Source: Chenopodium formosanum (taxonomy: Eukaryota; Streptophyta; Magnoliopsida; Caryophyllales; Amaranthaceae). Taken from it: a stretch of DNA of 64,000 bases. The notes under the pieces are model-generated. The model had not been told where the DNA came from, made no database searches, and saw nothing but the letters and a program-made list of their open reading frames with translations. The stretch spans positions 12,792,879-12,856,878 of the forward strand of contig CM044880.1 in assembly GCA_024500155.1 (NCBI GenBank). Direction: 5' to 3'. The position numbers were made by a program, and so were the translations under genes. Positions 1 to 9,491 of the stretch are shown one piece after another (the stretch's first letter is position 1; every line of letters starts with the position of its first letter).

Positions 1-1476
1 AACAATTAAATAAAATCCCTTTTGGGTTTTATGAGATAATGATCAATTTTGAAATGCAAGCATAATTGAACTAACAATTACTATCATATAGGATCATACT
101 ACCAGAATAATAAATTTAAGGGGATAGAAAGAAAAAATTATGAGTTGAACACGCTGCAAGCCTTCAATGGAGAGCTCATACCAATGAGGAAGAGAAAAGG
201 AGAGAGATTGAGAAATTGTGTTGTTGAGGGACAGCAGGAATATAGTAGTCAAAGAAGAAGTGAAGGCTGGACAAATTTCCACATGCAAAGGGTAAAATCT
301 AACCTCATAAGCTACTCCAATGGAGAAGAGACCTCATAAATCACTTCCACCGATTGCTGAGCCGAATGTCTCATTTTTTCGGCGACAATGGAAATGAAAT
401 TCAAACTGCAAATCGAAAATTTCCGATTAAAATACTCCTTAATTCATGGATTACAAAGGAAGAAAAGAGGAGATTAAGCAAACCATGAATTTGATTAAAA
501 GTGTAGAAAATCCAGATAAATAATTATCAAAAAAGAGAAAAAGAGGAGAAAATTGGCAATTGTACCTGTGATTGTTCGACATGAGAAGGTTCAAGTTGCA
601 TTTATTCTGATTGTTGACGCGCCACCCATGCGTTTCACTCTTGATGCTCCATTCTTGTTGTTAAAGTTAGTTGTGGCGGCGTAGGTTGTGGTGATGGTAG
701 AATTCTACATCGCTTCAAATTAAAGAGAGGATACCTAGAAAAATTCAATTACAAAATTAAATTAAACCACAAAAACCTCAATTTTTCAAATACCCACAAA
801 AATTCACATTACCCTATTTCACAATCAACAAAAATCTCCTCTGGTGAAGCCAGAAAGTTGAATTAAACCACAAAAACCTTTGCTTTGTAAGCAAAGCAAA
901 TCAGAAAGTTGAATGGAACGATTTAGGTGATAATTTAGAAACAAGATGCACAACATCTAAGAGCACCTAAAATCTCAAATCCAAATTCCAATCACGAGTG
1001 TAAAACCAAATAAAAATCAGGTCAAGGCTTATTATCCAGCCACAAAACCCCTAAACAGTGAGCATATAGCCTAATAGTATGTGTAACGTACATTAAGGAA
1101 AGGAAATTAAATAACATCTACAACTGGATCAAACAATTAGCAGAAGTTGACAAGGTTCGCTTATCAGACAACTCCCCAAACCATTCGTCAAAACTAAGCT
1201 CACTAACTCAGATCAACTATGAAATTAAGATTACAGATTAAAACTTACAGCCTATTAAAACTTACAGCCTTGGTGGCACTTTGCTACCATGTTGAACAAG
1301 TTCGTAAAAATGCAATTTAAAAAATGATTGATGTTCAAAATCACCAAAAATGCACTCAAGGTAAGCACCAATATGAATTCAAATCAACTACAAATAAAAG
1401 ATGAGAAAAATAATCAATAAACTAAAATGCACAAATCAATAAAAGTTCAATATTCACAAATTGTGGAATTCGTTGA
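1..1476. other. No gene recognised; AT-rich sequence
   Basis: There is no open frame of convincing length and no family motif on either strand. The minus strand has short pyrimidine-rich, exon-like pieces, for example around 560-720 ending in ACAG before a GTAC donor-like site, but they do not join into a recognisable protein. It is probably transposon-related filler continuous with the gene debris that follows. Confidence 0.5.
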
Positions 1477-1737
1477 TTAAATTCCTGGTTTCTTGTTGCT
1501 TCCAACTACAACCAACACACAAAACCCATTAACCCACCCCCAAAAATCACTCATAATTTCATAACTCAACAGAAAAAAAACAAAAAAACTCAAAAAAAAG
1601 TACTCATAATCTCCCTTCATCATCAAGTAGAAGACTCTAGATTTACTAACAGATTCAGTAGGAGTGAGATGAAAGAGTACGAGGTTATTGTTGATAAAAG
1701 AGATTTTCTTGAGGTATTGATTGAAAGATTCACTCAC
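1477..1737 (-). pseudogene. 14-3-3-like gene fragment
   Basis: An 86-codon minus-strand frame contains, at about residues 23-47, a stretch resembling the end of helix 5 and start of helix 6 of plant 14-3-3 proteins: an HLxP-type start, then SRVFYLMMKGDY. The VFYLxMKGDY run is characteristic of 14-3-3 phosphoserine-binding adaptor proteins. Just after GDY the frame becomes T-rich and hydrophobic, which looks like read-through into an intron; further on, TTGTAG followed by codons for VGSNKK could be the remnant of the next exon. The rest of the ~250-aa family is absent, so this is a scrap and not a gene. The identification rests on about 25 residues and could be wrong. Confidence 0.5.
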
Positions 1738-2116
1738 TTGCGAATATCTTAAGCAACAACTTCAACCTCAGTGAGCAAGGGACATCACCGGCAATTCCGA
1801 GTAGCTGGAATTGGTGTAGTTGCTGCTCCACTGTCGTGTATACCCCAGACTTCCAGATTTTTTTTTTTCAATTGCTTGAATTTAGTTTGAGGGTTGTATA
1901 AAGTCAAAAAAGAATAAGAATACACCCTAATTTGTTCAAAATTTCAAACAAACTTGATAATTATTTTCAAATCCAAGTACAATAAGAACCTAATTAGATT
2001 AACGATGAAAAGCTAGATCGAGAAATGATTAAAAAAAAACAAACATCTAAATTAAAGAATTTGAGCAAAAGCCCAAGAAAAAAAAAAATAAATCCTAATT
2101 TTCTAGAAATGAGCAA

Positions 2117-3155
2117 TATTCAACTGTATCAAATTGAAGGAGAGAAAATACCTTACAAGTTTATGAGCTTCATAAAATTGATGGCAGAAACTTCGCCACC
2201 ACCATTACCTCCGCCGCCGTTCATGGCAGTTTCTCTCCTCTTTTTCCCTTTCTTGGGTCAAAATCAAAAGAGCGAAAATCATTGAGATTTTCAACACCAT
2301 TCCTTCATCAAGAAATTAGAAATAGTTGGAATTATGAATTGAATTTAAGAAAATTAATTAAAAAGATTAACCAAGAAACGTAGCACAAAAAAAATTACTG
2401 TGAAAATAAAAGCTTTACCCTAGATTGTCAAAATTGATATTAGATGATTATAAAGGAGAGAAAATATTTCTATTCAAACGTATCAAATTGAAGGAGAGAA
2501 AATACCTTACAAGTTTATGAGATTCATAAAATTGATGGCAGAAACTTCGCCACCACCATTACCTCCGCCGCCGTTCATGGCAGTTTCTCTCCTCTTTTTC
2601 CCTTTCTTGGGTCAAAATCAAAAGAGCAAAAATCATTGAGATTTTCAGCACCATTCCTTCATCAAGAAATTAGAAATAGTTGGAATTATGAATCGAATTT
2701 AAGAAGATTAACCAAGAAACGTAGTACAAAAAAAAAATTACTGTGAAAATAAAAGCTTTACCCTAGATTGTCAAAATTGATATTAGATGATTATAAAGGA
2801 GAGAAAATATTTCTATTCAAACGTATCAAATTGAAGGAGAGAAAATACCTTACAAGTTTGTGAGCTTCATAAAATTGATGGCAGAAACTTCGCCACCACC
2901 ATTACCTCCGCCACCGTTCATGGCAGTTTCTCCCCTCTTTTTCCCTTTCTTGGGTCAAAATCAAAAGAGCGAAAATCATTGAGATTTTCAGCACCATTCC
3001 TTCATTAAGAAATTAGAAATAGTTGGAATTATGAATCGAATTTAAGAAAATTAATTAAGAAAATTAACCAAGAAACGTAGCACAAAAATATTTACTGTGA
3101 AAATAAAAGCTTTACCCTAGATTGTCAAAATTGATATTAGATGATTATAAAGGAT
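2117..3155 (-). repeat. Three tandem ~350-bp units, each with a small ATG exon and donor
   Basis: The same block occurs three times head to tail; equivalent points are 2126, 2480 and 2823, so the spacings are 354 and 343 bp. On the minus strand each unit has an ATG (A at 2224, 2578 and 2921), about 22 codons encoding a glycine-rich start (MNGGGGNGGGEVSAINF), then CTT|GTAAGG, a good splice donor. This looks like a multiplied 5' exon. I found no downstream exon or product. The units differ by scattered substitutions and small indels, so the amplification is not brand new. Confidence 0.8.
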
Positions 3156-3162
3156 AGTAATC

Positions 3163-3790
3163 TTACCTCAAGAATTTGCTTTAATGGAGGAAATTAAACC
3201 ACAACCTCAGACCGAACGGAAGCATCGGAGACGGCGGGCCGAAACTGGAGGAATCGAATTCACAAGAGAGGGGAAACGGGAGGAGAGAGAGACAGAGATG
3301 TGAGAGGAGAAGAAGATGGACGACTTAAGAGTATAGAGAGAGAAAGAAGCAGCAAAGGGTCGGTTAAACGACTGGCTGACACATAAACAATAAAGTGCAA
3401 AATCGGCTGACACATAAACAATAAAGTGCAAAATCGGCAATCCATTCAATTAAGGGGTTTTAGAGTAATAACACCAAAAATTACTGTTGCTAACTTTCCA
3501 CATTTAATAAGGTTTATAGATATAGGACCAAGTTATAATGAGAACCAATCCTATAATAGGAACTACAAACTCATCACAGCCGTCAGATTAATAAAGAATG
3601 GACGAATCAGATCATTTTAACATTTAGAATTTCGGAACATGCAATTAGCGTTTCTCACTCCAAATTCTCTCCTCCATTGTTGCTAGTGCTCTGAATTCTC
3701 CATTAAATCGGATTCCATGCTTTCTCTTAGCCATTACAGCGGCTTTCGAGCTTTCTTTACTCCATTAAAGCAACTTATGAGGTAAGAATT
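3163..3790. other. Back-to-back leader-like exons with a ~30-bp inverted pair
   Basis: The minus strand from about 3350 down is pyrimidine-rich, like a plant 5' leader, and ends in CTTGAG|GTAAGA near 3170. The plus strand from about 3650 has a similar leader, an ATG at 3717 (MLSLSHYSGFRAFF...) and ends ATGAG|GTAAGA at 3781. The last ~30 bases of both exons match (CTCCATTAAAGCAA, then GAGGTAAGA) in opposite orientation. The interval is therefore bounded by inverted repeats reading outward as divergent exon ends. It may be a divergent promoter or the ends of a small transposon. Confidence 0.45.
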
Positions 3791-5977
3791 TTTTTATTAG
3801 TTTTCAAATCGTTGATTTTCCAATATCACTATATATGATTTATTATTGATTTTATTGTCAGTCTGGTTAATTTAGAGTTCATAGTAGTGAAATTTGTACT
3901 GTAATTTATGAGTTCATAATAGCGATATTTGGAATTTGTTTTTCTATTCAATTCCCGAAATTTGGTATTTGATTTTCACTAATTTGTGCTTAATTTCATT
4001 TAAATTTAAGCAAAATCAAGTGAATGCACACTAACTGTTTGACAAAGTGTCCCAATGAATCCTTTTATTTTTTCACTTTCAAATGTAGATAGAAACTTAG
4101 TAAAAGTAAATCAATTATATATTAAAGTAAATCAAAAGACTAAACTTATGACGCTTCTGAATTTGAGTTGCATATTTAAACTTGTCGAGAAAATTTTGTG
4201 CTCATTTTTTTGTGATATGTTGTGAGTTTGAGTACACATTTAAGTGAATAATAATGTGACATTGTGAATGATTGTTATATTAAATTTTTGGCCTATATAC
4301 AGTCCAGTGCTAATAGTATCTTGTGGGCTAAAGTGATCAAAGTGAAATCTAAAAATTCAGCTCTTATTGTTTTCTGTAGGAACATATCAGTTGCGTCATC
4401 AAAGGACACAATTGCTTCATCTGGCATAAATATCTCGTTTTTCCATATGCTAATCTATCTTGGTCATTTGAGTTATTTTTGTTTGTCTTATTTTTCATGG
4501 GATCTATAGCACAAACACAATAAAATTATAGGTAGCTTCATTTTGGATGTTAGTTGATCTTATGTAAGTCATAATGACTACTATAGAATAGCATATTATT
4601 AAGGGCTATTCAAATGCTAGTTGATCTGTTTCTTTCATTTTAGTTGATAATTTTATATGGAGCTAATGACAGTACAAAGACGACTAAGGAATAAACAAAT
4701 GTACCCTCTCAGGGAGAGATCGTTTGCCAAGTGACAGAAAAAGATACATAAACTCAAACTCAGATTCAACAGGTTCTTGATGAAGTCGTGATCTTGCCAT
4801 GTTAGCTTAATCAACCTTCTTGCTCAAAAGTAACTAAATTGCTTTATAAAGTAAAGTAGATACCCCCATAAGTAAACTAAATTGCTCCCAAAGTAGATAA
4901 TTTTTTATTTTGGAAAGTTAGCAATTGTCAACTAGAGTTCAGGAGATGTAGCTCTTATAATACATAGGTTTGACAAGAGTATTTGCTGGTTATGTTATTG
5001 ATTGTGCAATTGTAGCCATTTGTATATGTGGAATTTGTGCTCATAGAATTGTCAATTGTGATTATCCCTCGAAGCTGAAATTGTGAAATTCTGCAAGCAT
5101 GCTGACTTTGACTAGAAAATCATTTATCTAGGATTATTTATGGAGCTGTTGGTTGACTTGTGATCACTTCAATAGCCTAGAAACAGTTGCTAGAGAAGCT
5201 TGTACCCTTTTATTAATTGTTATAGCTTTATACTTTATTTCTTGTTACATTTTCCTTCTTGAATTTTTAAAAATGGAAAGCACTATGAATAGAGGTGGGA
5301 TAAAAGTGTGGGGTCTTCTGTACTCCAAGAACTTTGCTCTACGCTCATTTTCTTGCCCCTATTGTTTGATGGAAGGTTGTTGACGAGGGAGTTCCATGAG
5401 AGGGTCAAGCTTCTAATTTGTGCAGGATACATGTCATAAGTTTTGGACTACCAGTCTTCCCAACAAAGAACTTGGCTATTACACTCCTATTATTTCCCTT
5501 TTTCTTCACACCATTCATTCATCTTTTTTATAATTTTTTGGGTCTCTACAAGCTTTTACTGGTTTAATAATTTTAATTCAACAATTACTCTTGAAATTTG
5601 TGGTAAAGTCAGAAATTTATTATGGGATGAGAGGAGTTCTATCTCCTTCTGCAACATGCATCTGATTGTGCGAGAACGTAATCCTTTTCGTTTGATCACA
5701 ATATTGTTATGCACTGCCTTACCTATTTGTTTGCCTAGGAGTCCTCCTACAGATTTTATACTGAAACATCTGAAAGAATTGTTTTGCTACCTCCAAAGTT
5801 ACATGCAATAAGGTTGTGATTGTTTTGTGTGATAGTGTTTGTTTCTCATTGTTGCTTGCATGTCTTATTGAAATTTGAATATATGCAGTTAGTACATAAT
5901 GTTTTGTAACTTTGATCTTTGTTTTGCTCTTTCCCCACTGTTGGTTGATTATTTTTTTACCGTCATATTTTCGGCAG
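3791..5977. other. Intron-like stretch, no gene recognised
   Basis: T-rich sequence between the exon-like block at 3717-3781 and the VPS32 fragment, with only short unsupported frames. I looked for the missing first VPS32 exon here and did not find it. Confidence 0.5.
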
Positions 5978-6294
5978 ACGCTTAAGATGCTAGAGAAGAA
6001 AGAGCAGGTTTTAATGAAAAGGGCTGCTGCAGAGGTTGAAAAGGCAAAAGAGTTCACAAGAGCGAAGAATAAACAAGGTGTGTTCCTGGAAATTTCAGTA
6101 CTTTTCAAGATTGAAATATTATTTATGTAATCTACTGATTTTTATCCTCTCTTATTACATGTTTGCAATGCTGTCTCTTGTATTTATATTGTGATGTTTG
6201 ACATTGAAACTTTGGCCTAGCTTTTTTAGAATTGGTTCTTGTTTCTAGGAGTTCGAGGCCTGTAATTAGTCCTGATTAAGTTAAGATTTGAGCA

Positions 6295-6326
<32 letters not shown>

Positions 6327-6867
6327 TTGAAATTGGAGCTTTAAGATGAATTGGTAATGTTTATTTTGGTCACAACCTATTGGTTATGCAATGACTCATC
6401 TTTTGGCTCTGTGCATTTTTTGTGTCTGACTTCATTGCTTCTTTTCTGTGAAGCTGCCATACAATGTTAAAAGAGGAAAAGGTTATATGAACAGCAAGTA
6501 GAGCAAGTTGGGAATTTTCAACTGTGAATTCATGATCAGGTTAGTACATAGCTTTGTTCTCTTATTATTTTGTTTCAGTCTTTGTTTACTTCTTACTCCA
6601 TTGCTTTGTGTACACTTCTTCAAAAAATTTGTGTTGCGTATAAATGTTTATACTATTTTAAGGTTTTAATTCTCTTGTCCTATATGGTATTGTTTTATAA
6701 TTGTTCATATAGCTTCATTGAGTTGCGTGCTATGACTAGTCCATAATTTTGAATTTTTCTGTTGCTTTATTGGCTTGCAGATTATAATGCTTGATTCTGC
6801 AAAGGCAACGACTGAGACTGTTGCCGCTTTAAGATCTGGTGCTAGTGCTATGAAGGCCATGTAGAAA
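5978..6867 (+). pseudogene. VPS32/SNF7 (ESCRT-III, CHMP4-type) gene fragment
   Basis: Three exons in order match the N-terminal half of plant VPS32/SNF7, the main filament-forming ESCRT-III subunit. They are 5978-6077 (TLKMLEKKEQVLMKR...AKNKQ), 6454-6539 (AAIQC..KRLYEQQVEQVGNFQL) and 6781-6867 (IIMLDSAKATTETVAALRSG). Introns begin GT and end AG, and exon phases agree (100+86 nt). Three sense codons are now stops: TAA after AAIQC, TGA after GNFQL (usually Arg), and TAG in AMQK. The usual first exon (NRLFGKPK region) and the acidic C-terminal half are missing. Retained introns show the copy arose at DNA level, not by reverse transcription. It fits gene-fragment capture by a transposon or an old truncated duplication. 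Confidence 0.9.
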
Positions 6868-6952
6868 GTAAATGTAAACTAAATTGACGAATCTATATCA
6901 ATGGTCTCTAAAAGTAAATAAAAAAAAAAAAAAAAAAAAAAACTTTAATGTA

Positions 6953-7017
6953 AACCTATTAGCTCAAGTGGTAGGGCACTATGCGGATGCATAGAGGTGT
7001 AGGTTCGATTCTAGGTT
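6953..7017 (+). repeat. tRNA-like repeat, copy 1
   Basis: It starts AACCTAT, then TAGCTCAAGTGG (a pol III A box) and a 5-6-bp anticodon-like hairpin CTATGCGGATGCATAG, then GGTTCGATTC (B box); GGTT closes an acceptor-like stem. Part of the T-arm and acceptor 3' strand is deleted. The anticodon-position loop is 4-6 nt, not 7, so this is not a working tRNA. It is probably a tRNA-derived SINE head or related repeat. Confidence 0.65.
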
Positions 7018-7846
7018 ATCTCTAAAAGTAAATGTAAAACACTCTAAAGTTATTCAAATTACCTCAAAAGTCTATCAAAACAAATGTAAATATCAGAAGT
7101 TTATTTGCAATCAAATGAGCCGAAAAAATTGTAATGCATGGTAACTCTAAGTCATTGACTTTCTTGTTGCTTCAATGTGAGCTAAATTATAACTTGTTGT
7201 ACAAACATGAAAAATAATCAAATAAGAAGCATGTAAAGTTTAAGTGAAGACTTTCAAATAAAAAGTAAATAAAAAAATACAAAAGGTAAATAACAAATTA
7301 AAAAGTATGCCTATGCTGTTGTTGTGGGCAGCTCATGGAGCTGGCTCTGCTCATGCTTCTGCTACTCCTCACATGCTTCCATGGTGCACTGCACTCATGC
7401 TCACAACAGCTTCCCGTTTTTCTCAATTTCAAGAGCTCCCGACCAACATTTACAGCAGCAGCGGTAGAGCAGAAATAGCATAGCAGAAGCAAGAGGTAGA
7501 GTAGAGGTAGCACAGCAGCAGGAAGGGCATGTTAATAATCACCGCGGGGCCCTTATGCCCCAAGTTCTCAACTTCGCTCCAGAAGTGGAACTAACTGGAA
7601 GGTCAGTATAGGAAGCCTCTACAGCTACCTTGTAACAAGAGTGAAGAGCCATGGAAGGGCAGTAGTTACAGCAGCAGCCTTGGCAAGGCAGAAGTAGCAG
7701 CTGCAATAGCAAGCCATGGTAGGGCAGCAACTAAGTGGGATTCAAAAGTAAATAAAATAAATTACTCAAAAGTAAATAAATTTATCTAAAAAGTAAATAA
7801 AATAAATTACTCAAAAGTAAATAAATTTATCTCAAAAGTAAATATG

Positions 7847-7917
7847 AACCTACGTGGGATTCGAACCCACATCATTTTTGCATTTGCACAATGCTCTACC
7901 TATTGAGCTAGTAAACC
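7847..7917 (-). repeat. tRNA-like repeat, copy 2
   Basis: Read on the minus strand it has a D arm GCTC-AATAGGTA-GAGC, a perfect T arm GTGGG-TTCGAAT-CCCAC, and acceptor strands GGTTTAC/GTAGGTT that pair over 7 bp with four G-T wobbles. A box TAGCTCAATAGG and B box GGTTCGAATCC are intact. The anticodon arm is poorly paired, so a functional tRNA is unlikely. It overlaps copy 3 head to head. Confidence 0.65.
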
Positions 7918-7965
7918 TATTAGCTCAAATGGTAGAGTGGTGTAGGTTCGATTCCTACATAGGTT
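7914..7965 (+). repeat. tRNA-like repeat, copy 3 (no anticodon arm)
   Basis: Perfect 7-bp acceptor strands AACCTAT/ATAGGTT enclose an A box TAGCTCAAATGG and a B box GGTTCGATTCC. The anticodon arm is missing entirely, which leaves a 52-nt minimal form. Confidence 0.65.
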
Positions 7966-8291
7966 ATCTATAAAAGTAAATACAAAACACTCTAAAGTTA
8001 TTCAAAATATCTTTAAAATAAATCAAATTAGCTCTAAAGTATACGAATAATAAATTACGTTGAAATGCTTAATGACTATGTAAATGTTATTATAGCAAAA
8101 AATCTTTGAGTCATTATTGACTTTTATTCCTAACAAGATGAGTCAATTTATAAAAACCATATGGAGTTCAATGTAAAGGGTTTTTAATTAAAAATAAATA
8201 AAACAATATCAAAAGTAAACAAGAAAAGTAGAAACCTAATTAAACAAACAACTAAATTTTATTATAAAGCCTAGTCTTCACATTCCACAAA

Positions 8292-8365
8292 TAAACCTTT
8301 GTGGGATTCGAACCCACATTTTTGTGCAATTACACAATACTCTACCTATTGAGCTAGTAGGCTTA
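8292..8365 (-). repeat. tRNA-like repeat, copy 4
   Basis: A 74-nt minus-strand sequence with a D arm, an anticodon-like hairpin TTGTG-TAATTG-CACAA (6-nt loop), a perfect T arm GTGGG/CCCAC and a partly paired acceptor. A and B boxes are intact. It lies just outside the left end of the MULE. The six-base loop argues against a functional tRNA. Confidence 0.65.
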
Positions 8366-8415
8366 TATATTTAGCATTGAAAGTATTAATAAATTACTCT
8401 AAAGTAAACAAAATC

Positions 8416-8550
8416 AAATAATCACTGGTACACTCCAACTTTTGGCTTTTATCTTTGGTACACTTCAAGAAATTTTCATTATCAACGGTACACCCATAAT
8501 TAACAACTAATTGCTACAGTAAGTACACCGTTAAGCAAACGTTAATTACA
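8416..8550 (+). repeat. MULE left terminal inverted repeat
   Basis: It pairs with 13783-13917 in inverted orientation over about 135 bp with few mismatches (for example CACTCC versus CACCCC, and CACCG versus CATCG). Long TIRs of this size are typical of Mutator elements. Confidence 0.9.
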
Positions 8551-8664
8551 CACGTTTTAAGCCTAAAAAGAGGAAAAGACCTCAAAGCCCTCCCATTTAA
8601 GTTCCCTCCAACCTTTCCCTCCAACATTTCCCTCCTTTTTTTTAAGTCCCACCACATTTGCACT

Positions 8665-8672
8665 TATAAATA
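8665..8672 (+). promoter_or_regulatory. TATA box candidate for the GRF gene
   Basis: TATAAATA lies 72 bp upstream of the ATG at 8744 and just inside the left TIR. The spacing suits a plant pol II promoter, which would place transcription start near 8697. MULE TIRs commonly carry the promoters of the element's genes. Confidence 0.5.
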
Positions 8673-8743
8673 CATTGTCTTCTTCTCAAAGGTACTTTTA
8701 TTTGCATATTCTATCTCTTTTTCCTTTGCTCCATTTTTCTGCC

Positions 8744-9121
8744 ATGGCTTCCTCTTCTGCGACAAGGTCAATTTCAAGCAACAGAAACAATAGAGGAGGC
8801 TTGTAGGTTAAAACCGTAACCTGCAATTGTGATCCTCCAAGAGGTGCTGAGATCATGTTTTCAAATTCAGTTGCAAATCCTGGGAAGTCGTATTACAAGT
8901 GCACGCTCTGTCAATTTTTCATGTGGGTTAGTGAAGAACACATTGTGAGGGATGTTGGTGGCAGACCGGGTGACATGTCAGAAGTATCATGTGTACAACT
9001 ACTTAGGGCAGAATTTAATGAGTTCATGAAGAAGACAGATGATTTTGCTGATTTTGTTCATCTGGTTGTCAAAATTGTTGTTGTTATGTATTTAGTCATA
9101 TTGGTTGTTGTTTTAAAGTAG
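8744..9121 (+). pseudogene. GRF-type zinc-finger small protein, one in-frame stop
   Basis: A 126-codon frame (stop included) from ATG 8744 to TAG 9121, interrupted only by TAG at 8804-8806 (codon 21). Residues ~27-60 form a GRF zinc finger: C-N-C at the start, NPGKSYYKC, then LCQFFMWV, matching the family pattern CxC...NPGRxFYxC...CxFFxW. The GRF domain is a zinc-binding module, found in some DNA-repair proteins, that can bind nucleic acid. After an acidic linker the last ~20 residues are strongly hydrophobic (VVKIVVVMYLVILVVVL), a likely tail membrane anchor. The gene sits just inside the MULE left TIR and converges on the transposase. A single stop in an otherwise clean frame suggests recent loss or a stop that could be bypassed. 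Its role in transposition is unknown. Confidence 0.75.
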
Positions 9122-9491
9122 ATGCAGTTTTAGTTGCAATGAGAACTTAGTTATGACATGTAATATGAATTATGAAGTGATAAATAAAGGTGTTTGCTTT
9201 TTGTTATTTCCTCTATATTTGAAGCAAATATAGCACATAATGTTGTGAGTAACATAAATATGATAGTACAATAAGGGTTAAAGAAGTGAGACAAAGAAAA
9301 GTCATATATTAACTGTTATAGCAATAGCATCCCAATCATATTGTTTCAAAAGGTTGCATCAAAATGTAAGACCTACACTTAATGTAAATCTATCCAATTT
9401 TTGCCCAAAAATAACTACACTTTTTTTCACCAAAAAAAAACCTATCCAAATTCTGTTCAAAACATCAAGTACATATGACTTTTAGATTAGA

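Noticed and set aside
3717..3781. First exon of the VPS32 copy
   Set aside because: It has an ATG and a donor in the right order, but its residues do not resemble the known VPS32 N-terminus and the intron would be 2.2 kb; linkage is unproven.
6953..8365. Functional tRNA genes
   Set aside because: A and B boxes and T arms are good, but anticodon loops have 4-6 nt or are missing and two copies are deleted, so I call them tRNA-like repeats.
8855..9121. GRF protein starting at the internal ATG 8855 as an intact 88-aa gene
   Set aside because: That start would cut off the first zinc-ligand cysteines (CNC) upstream; the natural start is 8744 with one stop at 8804.
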